IMG/VR virus record: IMGVR_UViG_3300045135_000037
Location: 1 to 26,229 of that record
From: a virus
Reading direction: 5' to 3' (one strand)
DNA length: 26,229 bases
In this document: positions 12,029 to 18,528 of the stretch, piece after piece
Position numbering within the stretch: position 1 is the first letter of the stretch
How the letters are laid out: each line of letters opens with the position of its first letter
Made by a program: the position numbers and the translations under genes
The notes under the pieces: generated by a model
What the model was told of the DNA's origin: nothing
The model's database searches: none
What the model saw: only the letters and a program-made list of their open reading frames with translations

Positions 12029-12413
12029 TTCAATGCTTATATGCCTAGCACTTAACGTATATCATGAAGCACGTAGTGATGATATGATTGGGCAGTATGC
12101 TGTAGCACATGTCGTGATGAACCGTGTGCAGCATGACAGGTTCCCTGACGATACCTGTGCTGTAATCCACCAAGGGTATGAAAAGGGCAAGCACAAGTGC
12201 CAGTTCAGTTGGTACTGCGATGGTAAGTCAGACACGCCACATGATCCAGAGGCATGGGCATGGGCTGTACTGGTAGCATACGATGTGCTGCAAAGCCGTG
12301 TGCCTGATCCTACCTATGGTGCTACACACTACCATGCTACGTATGTGAAACCCTACTGGGCTGATCATTACAAACAGACTGTGACCTTGGGATCACACAT
12401 ATTCTACAAGTAA
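12021..12413 (+). CDS. SleB/CwlJ-type cell wall hydrolase
   Basis: This 130-aa protein is a lytic transglycosylase-like peptidoglycan hydrolase. It shows LALNVYHEARSDD with the likely catalytic Glu16. Then come GQYAVAHVVMNRV, CAVIHQ, the CQFSWYCDGKS block, and GATHYHATYVKPYWA with a final HIFYK. These fit the Hydrolase_2 family. The ATG at 12021 has AAAGGA at good spacing; the one at 12012 is too close. Placed with early genes, away from the lysis cassette, it may be virion-borne or act at entry or lysis. It has a mildly hydrophobic start but no clear signal peptide. Confidence 0.85.
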   Translation: MLNSMLICLALNVYHEARSDDMIGQYAVAHVVMNRVQHDRFPDDTCAVIHQGYEKGKHKCQFSWYCDGKSDTPHDPEAWAWAVLVAYDVLQSRVPDPTYGATHYHATYVKPYWADHYKQTVTLGSHIFYK

Positions 12414-12475
12414 GTGTTGACATACTTACATAACTATGGCAGAGTTGCCAGACAAACAACTGAAAGGAGCATAAC

Positions 12476-13324
12476 ATGCCACTAGACTTTAATAACACAT
12501 TCGACATTCCAACACACCTAGACTTTGATGTGGAATTTGAACCGACTAAAGTAAAAGACAAGAAGTATGTGATCAACGGTGAAACAGGTGAATACCTTGG
12601 CATCGTAGGTGATGGCTTCACCTGTGCATCACATGGTGATTTCTATCGTGGTGTCATGGACACACTGACTGAGAACCTAGAACCCTCAGAAACTATGAAT
12701 GCCAAGTACAACTGGCGTACTGCACGTAATGGTGCATGGACTATGTTGGACATCACACTGCCTGACATGCAGGTAGAGATCAGCACAGACAAGCACACAA
12801 CTACGCTTGGCAATCGTATTATATCTTTGCATGGCATTGATGGTTCATGCAGCAACCAAGTGTACTTTGGTCAGATTGATTTCTTCTGCACTAACGGCAT
12901 GATACGTGGCGAATACGACAAGGTGCGTAAGAAGAACACATCTAACTTCAGCTTGGACAGTTTCATTTATGAACTGAACCGTGCTCGTCGTGACTTCTAC
13001 GAAGAGACTGCCAAGATGCAGGTGTGGGCAGAGACTGACCTGAAGTACGTAAACGTACAGTCATTGCTAGAAGAGATGATTTCATCTAAGCGTAAGTCTG
13101 AAAAGATGTACCAGTTGTACTGTCATGAGGCATCGCAGCGTGGTCATAACAAGTGGGCATTGTATTCTGCGTTCACAAACTATGCATCGTATGCTGATGA
13201 ACGTAATGGGTTCAGCCTACGTAACACAGGGCATGACACACAGGCCATCAGCATGTTCACTCGTGAGCAAGAGGTGTCCAAGTGGGTATCAGACAAACGT
13301 TTCATTGAATTGGAGGCTGCATAA
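12476..13324 (+). CDS. DUF932-family phage protein
   Basis: The AAAGGAG site precedes the ATG. This 282-aa protein has the DUF932 layout: an early YVINGETGEYLGIVGDGFTCASH block with a predicted beta core, then TMLDITLPDMQVEI and a Gly/Asn-rich middle (GQIDFFCTNGMIRGEYDKVRKKNTSNFSL). The C-terminal part is helical, ending in NKWALYSAFTNYASYAD. The family is common in phages and plasmids, with no settled function. Its position just before the integrase is typical of accessory phage genes, but its role here is unknown. Confidence 0.75.
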   Translation: MPLDFNNTFDIPTHLDFDVEFEPTKVKDKKYVINGETGEYLGIVGDGFTCASHGDFYRGVMDTLTENLEPSETMNAKYNWRTARNGAWTMLDITLPDMQVEISTDKHTTTLGNRIISLHGIDGSCSNQVYFGQIDFFCTNGMIRGEYDKVRKKNTSNFSLDSFIYELNRARRDFYEETAKMQVWAETDLKYVNVQSLLEEMISSKRKSEKMYQLYCHEASQRGHNKWALYSAFTNYASYADERNGFSLRNTGHDTQAISMFTREQEVSKWVSDKRFIELEAA

Positions 13325-13327
13325 CAC

Positions 13328-14452
13328 ATGCGAACTTTACCACGATATGTACAACAACGAGTGTCACCTTCGGGTGACATCTCCTATCGTTTCAATCCAC
13401 CACAGACACTTGTAGATGCAGGTGTCGTGGAGCGTGATGAATTGGGCAGTGACCCAAAGGAGGCACGTAAACTTGCAAAGGAGTTAAACAAACAGATTGA
13501 TGAATATCGTGAAGAACAATCTAAGATTGTAGGACTGAAGCCAAGCAGCAGGGTTACTGATCTGATTAACTTCTACTATTTGTCTAACGATTTCAAGATG
13601 TTACGTGACTCTACTAAGGTAGACTACAGGTACTTTTTGACTGTCGTACACCAGACAATTGGGTGTCGCAAGTACAAGGAAGTTACACCTAAGATTGCAA
13701 AGCAAGCGTATGAGCAATGGGTAGAACGTGGCATCAGCTTCGCTAATCATGCGGCAACATGTGCAAGCAGAGTGTACAACTATGCGATCCAGATGGAACA
13801 TGCAGAGCAGAACCCATTTGCCAAGATCAAACGCAAGACTACGAAGCAGCGTAAGATGGTGTGGTCACATGGTGAAGTGAACAAGTTCCTTGACGTAGCG
13901 TACAGCGACTTTGACTATCGTAACGTTGGACTGATTGTGCACATGGCATACGAGTGGTGTCAGCGATTAGGTGATATGCGTATGCTGAAGTGGGAGAACC
14001 TAGACTTGGATAAGCAGCAGCTTACACTGGAGCAGAGCAAACGTAGGGCTGATGTGTTCCTGCCTATCTCTGATAACCTTACAGCTATGCTGAAAGAACA
14101 GAAAGCTGACTTCGGATTTCAGGAATGGGTAGTGCCACATCCTATGCCTGTGAAGGGTAAGTACAAACCATATGCTATGGAGAGACTGTCCAAGGTTGGA
14201 CGCAGGATCATGCGGTTAGCAAAGCTACCTGAAGAGTTACGTCTGATGGACATTCGTCGTACTGGTGTAACCCAAATGGTAGACAAGGGTGTGCCGTTAC
14301 CACAAATCATGGCAGTTACAGGACATACACATGTGTCTTCTGTGAAACCATACATGAAGCATACTTACGAAAGTGCAAATAGTGCATTGACACAGAGAGA
14401 TGTGTGTGTACAATCGACTGTAAGGAGTAACATTGAAAGTGATACACTATGA
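13328..14452 (+). CDS. int: Tyrosine integrase
   Basis: This 374-aa site-specific recombinase should integrate the phage at an att site. An N-terminal arm-binding-like part and a core-binding domain (about residues 75-170) precede the catalytic domain. The catalytic set reads R213 (CQRLGD), K238 (SKRRAD), R310 (MDIRRT), H333 (TGH) and nucleophile Y342 (VKPYMKHT). The usual His of the box II HxxR pattern is Met307 here. GGAGG lies 11 bases upstream. A palindrome copy (14188-14201) lies in its coding sequence. It ends overlapping the primase start (ATGA). No attP core was recognised in the window. Confidence 0.92.
   Translation: MRTLPRYVQQRVSPSGDISYRFNPPQTLVDAGVVERDELGSDPKEARKLAKELNKQIDEYREEQSKIVGLKPSSRVTDLINFYYLSNDFKMLRDSTKVDYRYFLTVVHQTIGCRKYKEVTPKIAKQAYEQWVERGISFANHAATCASRVYNYAIQMEHAEQNPFAKIKRKTTKQRKMVWSHGEVNKFLDVAYSDFDYRNVGLIVHMAYEWCQRLGDMRMLKWENLDLDKQQLTLEQSKRRADVFLPISDNLTAMLKEQKADFGFQEWVVPHPMPVKGKYKPYAMERLSKVGRRIMRLAKLPEELRLMDIRRTGVTQMVDKGVPLPQIMAVTGHTHVSSVKPYMKHTYESANSALTQRDVCVQSTVRSNIESDTL
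14188..14201. repeat. Palindrome copy 5 (one mismatch) inside the integrase gene
   Basis: GTCCAAGGTTGGAC lies in the integrase catalytic domain coding region (residues SKVG). It has one mismatch from a perfect palindrome. Being isolated and coding, it may be chance, so its membership in the family is weaker than the others. Confidence 0.45.
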
Positions 14453-15240
14453 ATATACATAATATTATAAATGATATATCACTTACTAATGGTGATACTA
14501 AACGTATGGACTGCCCTGAGTGTGGTGGACGCAAGACGTTTACGATCACGAATAATATGGGGTCTATCGTGTGGAACTGTTACAAGGCAGGGTGCACTGT
14601 GTCTGGCGGTAAGCGTACACACCTTACTGCTGAAGACATTCGTAAGTCACTTGGCAGTGTGGCAGAAGAGACACACGCTGTAAAATTCGACAAGCCTGAA
14701 TGGATTGTGTACGACAACGCTGCAATCCAAGACTTCTGTGATCAGTGGAGGCTTGATCCCGATATGATGGGGTTGATGTATGATGTGAAGGAACATCGTG
14801 TGGTCTTCCCTAATCGCCACAACGGTGTGATGGTAGATGCCAGTGGCAGAACGCTTGGTAAACTCTTACCCAAGTGGAAACGATATGGAAATAGTAGCTT
14901 GCCATACACATTCGGGTGTGGTAAAACTGCTGTAGTTGTTGAAGACTGCGTGAGTGCAGCCATTGTTGGTGCAACAGAGGGGTCTGGATGCTCAGATGGT
15001 GATGGATTTGTCGGGGTCGCAGTGTTGGGTACGTCATTGTCAGAGGGGCATAGGCAGTACTTATCGCAGTTTTCAACAGCTATTATTGCACTTGACCCTG
15101 ATGCTTTACCCAAGACACTGCAATTTGCAAAGGAATTACGTGGTCATGTACCGAATGTAAAAGTACTACGACTGCAAGACGATCTAAAATATCATAACCC
15201 TACCGACTTTAAAAACTTACAACACTTAGGAGAAACATAA
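14449..15240 (+). CDS. DNA primase with N-terminal zinc finger and Toprim domain
   Basis: This 263-aa protein makes RNA primers for lagging-strand synthesis. A zinc-binding start, C22-P-E-C25-GGRKTF then C44 and C49, is followed by a Toprim domain. That domain has VVVED at residues 162-166 (Glu165) and ALDPD at 214-218 (DxD: D216, D218). Unlike T7 gp4 it is a separate gene from the helicase, which begins at its stop codon (TAATG), so coupling is expected. Its own ribosome site is weak and it starts within the integrase end (ATGA). Confidence 0.9.
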   Translation: MNIHNIINDISLTNGDTKRMDCPECGGRKTFTITNNMGSIVWNCYKAGCTVSGGKRTHLTAEDIRKSLGSVAEETHAVKFDKPEWIVYDNAAIQDFCDQWRLDPDMMGLMYDVKEHRVVFPNRHNGVMVDASGRTLGKLLPKWKRYGNSSLPYTFGCGKTAVVVEDCVSAAIVGATEGSGCSDGDGFVGVAVLGTSLSEGHRQYLSQFSTAIIALDPDALPKTLQFAKELRGHVPNVKVLRLQDDLKYHNPTDFKNLQHLGET

Positions 15241-16463
15241 TGGAACTATCACTTGTACGCAGCTTAATGGACAAGGACTTCTACGATGACCATCGTGGTG
15301 CACGTTGTCCTGACAGGCTGTTCAGTAAAGATGTACGAAAGATTAAGCAGTCAATCGACACTGCTATGGATCGGTACTCTCGCACTGTTACGCCAGATGA
15401 AATTGAAGCCTTGTTTATGGCTAACAATCCCACGCTAACGACTGCACAGAAACAGGCGTACAGCCATCTGTTTCGTCAGATCAAAAGCGAAACGCCTATG
15501 GGTAGTGACGTGGCACAGGAGGTGCTATCCAAACTATTCCAACAGGTGGTGGGTGAAGACATTGCTAACCTTGGCTTTGACTATGTGAACGGCACAAAGT
15601 CTAGCCTAGAACCATTGCGTAATATGCTAGAGCAATATGGTGACGATTTCACACCTAACCTGAAGGTGGAGTGGGAAGACATCAGCCTTGATACTATCCT
15701 GTCCATGACTGATCTGGAATCACAATGGACGTTCAACATACCTACACTTGTACGTAAGGTTGAAGGTATCAATGCAGGTCACTTGATTGAAGTAGGTGCA
15801 CGTCCTAACACAGGCAAGACATCCTTCCATGCATCACTGGTAGCAGGGCCGAATGGCTTTGCATGGCAGGGTGCTAAGACAATTGTCTTGTGTAACGAAG
15901 AGGGCTACCATCGTGTGGCACACCGCTACATCACGGCAGCTACAGGCATGGACAAGTACGAAATTGCCAAGAACAAAGGACAGGCCATGTCAATCTTTGA
16001 CAAGATACGTGACAAGGTAATGTTCAAGGATGCCACTGGTCGTGACATGTCATGGGTGGAATCCGTATGCAAGTCATACAAACCTGATGTGGTCATACTA
16101 GACATGGGTGACAAGTTTGCCCGTACTGGTGGCTTTGCACGTCCAGACGAAGCATTGAAGGCTAACGCTATCCATGCCCGTCAGATTGCCAAGCAGCAAG
16201 AGTGTGCCGTGTTCTACATGTCGCAGCTTTCAGCAGAGGCAGAGGGCAAGGTGGTACTGAACCAAGCCATGATGGAAGGATCACGTACAGGTAAGGCAGC
16301 AGAGGCTGACCTTATGATAATGATCTCCAAGAACCCTACGGTGGAGGGGCAGGAGGAGGAAGACAACCAACGCCACATTAACATCGTGAAGAATAAACTG
16401 TCAGGTTGGCATGGTATTGTTCACACTGATTTGGAATACAAGATAGCGAGGTACGTAGCATGA
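15240..16463 (+). CDS. Replicative DNA helicase, DnaB/RecA-like
   Basis: This 407-aa protein should unwind the fork. Walker A is GARPNTGKT (residues 186-194) and Walker B is VVILD (284-288). Other RecA-fold helicase stretches are ETIV-like strands around LCNEEGYHRVAHR and the motif ending AVFYMSQLSAEAEGK. The N-terminal 170 residues are less conserved and could bind the primase. It has AGGAG upstream, overlaps the primase stop by one base, and its end overlaps the next gene. Confidence 0.9.
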   Translation: MELSLVRSLMDKDFYDDHRGARCPDRLFSKDVRKIKQSIDTAMDRYSRTVTPDEIEALFMANNPTLTTAQKQAYSHLFRQIKSETPMGSDVAQEVLSKLFQQVVGEDIANLGFDYVNGTKSSLEPLRNMLEQYGDDFTPNLKVEWEDISLDTILSMTDLESQWTFNIPTLVRKVEGINAGHLIEVGARPNTGKTSFHASLVAGPNGFAWQGAKTIVLCNEEGYHRVAHRYITAATGMDKYEIAKNKGQAMSIFDKIRDKVMFKDATGRDMSWVESVCKSYKPDVVILDMGDKFARTGGFARPDEALKANAIHARQIAKQQECAVFYMSQLSAEAEGKVVLNQAMMEGSRTGKAAEADLMIMISKNPTVEGQEEEDNQRHINIVKNKLSGWHGIVHTDLEYKIARYVA

Positions 16464-16978
16464 TAGAGAATGGAACAATCCGTGAAGATGGAAAACGTTG
16501 GGATGGATCACACTGGCGCAAGGTAGGCGTGAATCATCACCTGAATGAAGAAGGACTTGTATACTACAAGCGTAAGTATAGAACACTCAGTGGTTACTTG
16601 CAGCAGGGTGGAAAGATTGATCGCCTTGTATTTAACAAGATGAACCCAAAGGACATTGGTATATTTGCCAAGGCACTGTATGACAATCAGAAGTCAGGAC
16701 ACGTATACGTAATCGTGAATGATGCATGGCCTGAGTGGGTAAAAATTGGTAAGGCTATTGATGCAGAAGACCGACTGAATGGCTACCAAACAAGTTCACC
16801 TATGCGTGACTACAAGTTAGTGCATTCAGTTTACTTTGAAGACCGCCACAAGGCAGAGAAAAAAGCACACGTTGCAGCAGCATCCTCTACCAAACATCCG
16901 TGGAATAAAGTAGACAATGGCGAGTGGTTTAAACTGTCACATGAACAAGCGATTGAAATACTAGAAGGTATCGCATAA
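16460..16978 (+). CDS. T5orf172 / GIY-YIG-type nuclease-like protein
   Basis: This 172-aa protein has a C-terminal GIY-YIG-related domain: GHVYVIVNDAWPEWVKIGKA (about residues 80-99), then DRLNGYQTSSPMRDYKLVHSVYF and EKKAH, ending in NGEWFKLSHEQAIEIL. This is the T5orf172 pattern. The N-terminal part (RWDGSHWRKVGVNHHLNEEGLVYYKRKYR) looks like a small DNA-binding, HNH-associated or zinc-free domain seen beside nucleases. It could be a homing endonuclease or a genome-maintenance nuclease. It is coupled to the helicase (ATGA) and to the next gene (TAATG). Confidence 0.75.
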   Translation: MIENGTIREDGKRWDGSHWRKVGVNHHLNEEGLVYYKRKYRTLSGYLQQGGKIDRLVFNKMNPKDIGIFAKALYDNQKSGHVYVIVNDAWPEWVKIGKAIDAEDRLNGYQTSSPMRDYKLVHSVYFEDRHKAEKKAHVAAASSTKHPWNKVDNGEWFKLSHEQAIEILEGIA

Positions 16979-17148
16979 TGGTTTGGGTACTGATATGGTT
17001 TCAAATGACTAACACACAGGGTGTGGAGTACTACCAGTTGAATACGTTTACAAAGAAAGATGAATGTATTGCTGCGCTAGACGGTGCAGAAGTACTAATC
17101 CGAAACAATAGTGAAGCAGTAGCTTGTTTGGAGGTGAATGTAAAATGA
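16978..17148 (+). CDS. 56-aa two-cysteine protein, third of a small set
   Basis: It starts at the TAATG overlap. A hydrophobic MVWVLIWFQM is followed by FTKKDECIAAL (C30) and a second Cys 20 residues later (C50) in AVACLEV. This plan is shared with the proteins at 3871-4059 and 7610-7762. The stop overlaps the next gene start (ATGA). Confidence 0.6.
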   Translation: MVWVLIWFQMTNTQGVEYYQLNTFTKKDECIAALDGAEVLIRNNSEAVACLEVNVK

Positions 17149-17231
17149 CAGAAATATTAACGGCAATAGCTATACTAGCACTGATAATAGGTGGCTTCAT
17201 TATCATCGCCATCAGCGAGGTAAATAAATGA
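17145..17231 (+). CDS. 28-aa single-span membrane peptide
   Basis: The GGAGG site lies ahead of the ATG at 17145. Almost the whole product is one membrane helix (MTEILTAIAILALIIGGFII, then IAISEVNK). The stop overlaps the ThyX start by ATGA. It is a very small but well-placed gene of unknown role. Confidence 0.55.
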   Translation: MTEILTAIAILALIIGGFIIIAISEVNK

Positions 17232-17884
17232 TAGAGGTAACATATGTAGATCACATGGGTAATGACATATCAGTTGTGAATGCAGCACGAGTGTCATTCG
17301 GTAAGAAGTCAAAGCTAGAATGCATTGACATGGTGAAGGGCAAGTACGTGTTGAATAAAAAGGATGCCAAGCTGATTAACTATCTAGCTAAGTACAAACA
17401 CAAATCACCCTTCAATCATTCGTTTGTGACGTTCCATGTTAAGGCACCAATCTTTGTGGCACGTCAGCTTGTGAAGCACGAGTACATGCCGTGGAACGAG
17501 ATCAGCCGTAGGTATGTAGACGATCCACCCGATTTCTTTAAGCCTGATTACTGGCGTGGACGTGCTGAGAACGTAAAGCAAGGCAGCGCAGGTGAAGTGA
17601 AGTCTAATGCTAATGTGGCATACCAGTATCATAAAATGGAAGGGCTATACAAACAGCTACTAGACGAAGGTGTATGTCCAGAGCAAGCACGTATGATACT
17701 GCCACAGTCAATGATGACAGAGTGGTACTGGTCAGGTACATTGTATGCCTTTGCTAAGATGTGTCAGCTACGGTGCGCCAAGGACACGCAGCAAGAGTCA
17801 CGTGAGGTGGCAATGCAGGTGTCAGAGTATATGGAGAAACTATTCCCTGCATCGTGGGAAGCATTATGGGAGCATGGAACATGA
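17228..17884 (+). CDS. thyX: Flavin-dependent thymidylate synthase
   Basis: This 218-aa enzyme makes dTMP from dUMP with FAD, NADPH and methylene-tetrahydrofolate. The family fold is clear: NAARVSFGKKSK near residue 18, HKSPFNHSFVTFHVKAPIFVARQ, then the ThyX signature region KHEYMPWNEISRRYV at residues 83-97. The usual RHRX7S is KHEX7S here (K83, H84, E85, S93). The C-terminal ILPQSMMTEWYWSG and LRCAKDTQQE blocks are also typical. GAGG is upstream. It overlaps both neighbours by ATGA, within the replication module. Confidence 0.93.
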   Translation: MIEVTYVDHMGNDISVVNAARVSFGKKSKLECIDMVKGKYVLNKKDAKLINYLAKYKHKSPFNHSFVTFHVKAPIFVARQLVKHEYMPWNEISRRYVDDPPDFFKPDYWRGRAENVKQGSAGEVKSNANVAYQYHKMEGLYKQLLDEGVCPEQARMILPQSMMTEWYWSGTLYAFAKMCQLRCAKDTQQESREVAMQVSEYMEKLFPASWEALWEHGT

Positions 17885-18126
17885 ATAAAGACGCAGGAAT
17901 TATAGGTGTAGAAACCGTAAAAGAAAATGAAGATGGTAGTGCAGATTACACGTTTCACATGGACGCACATACTCGTGGTCTACTGGCAGAGGAAGGTCTA
18001 AGATTAGTTATACACTGTGCAGCAGCACAGATGGATATACAGGAAGTGTACGACTACATAGAAAAAAACATGGGGCTTACGGAATATAAGCAAGGAGAAG
18101 ACAATGAAATACGCAGTAATGATTGA
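17881..18126 (+). CDS. Small protein after thyX, unknown
   Basis: The start is taken as the ATG at 17881 (GGGAG upstream), which overlaps the thyX stop as ATGA, giving 81 aa. Earlier in-frame starts overlap thyX further. The product is MNKDAGIIGVETVKENEDGS at first, then a helical LLAEEGLRLVIHCAAAQMDIQEVYDYI part. No family is recognised. Confidence 0.7.
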   Translation: MNKDAGIIGVETVKENEDGSADYTFHMDAHTRGLLAEEGLRLVIHCAAAQMDIQEVYDYIEKNMGLTEYKQGEDNEIRSND

Positions 18127-18343
18127 TGTAGACGGGGAGTGGATGTACGTTCCTGAGAACCCCAAGATGTTTGCAAACCATCCTGAACCTAGAATATTTG
18201 ATGATCTACAGGATGCAATGATTGAACGTGACAAATGGAACACAGGTATAGTAGTTGACTACGCCACACGAGATGTCATACGTAGCATGACAGATGAAGA
18301 ACGTAGACGTGCAATGGTAAGGAGTTTAAAGAATGGTCAGTAA
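18104..18343 (+). CDS. Small protein before polymerase, unknown
   Basis: This 79-aa product has AAGGAG upstream and overlaps the previous gene by 23 bases. It starts with a beta segment (MKYAVMIDVDGEWMYV) and continues with LQDAMIERDKWNTGIVVDY, then a basic helix RSMTDEERRRAMVRSLKNG. It could be a small alpha-beta protein. No family is recognised. Confidence 0.68.
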   Translation: MKYAVMIDVDGEWMYVPENPKMFANHPEPRIFDDLQDAMIERDKWNTGIVVDYATRDVIRSMTDEERRRAMVRSLKNGQ

Positions 18344-18527
18344 ACATTTGTTTGATGAAGTAGAACTTGTGTCAACTATGAAGCACTACAACTTGACAGT
18401 TGAACAGGCGAAGGAAGCAATGAAACGCCACGCAGATGATCTGCAATTCCAAAAAGACCTTGACGCATTATATGAAAATGGGTTAAACAATGAATGGGAT
18501 ACATGGCACGATGGAGATTTAAAATAA
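18333..18527 (+). CDS. Small helical acidic protein before polymerase
   Basis: This 64-aa product has AAGGAG upstream, overlaps the previous gene by 11 bases and ends one base before the polymerase start. It is helical (LTVEQAKEAMKRHADDLQFQKDLDALYENG) with a Trp-rich end. No family is recognised. Confidence 0.65.
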   Translation: MVSKHLFDEVELVSTMKHYNLTVEQAKEAMKRHADDLQFQKDLDALYENGLNNEWDTWHDGDLK

Positions 18528-18528
18528 A

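Noticed and set aside
12417-12440. TTGACA as a promoter before the DUF932 gene
   Set aside because: No -10-like hexamer at 15-19 bases; TAACTATGG is too close.
12436-12474. 12-codon frame before the DUF932 gene as leader peptide
   Set aside because: It ends just before the gene start, but has no own ribosome site and no attenuator-like structure was seen.
13921-13930. AACGTTGGAC half-site in the integrase gene
   Set aside because: The left half is absent; a single half-site in coding sequence is not enough.
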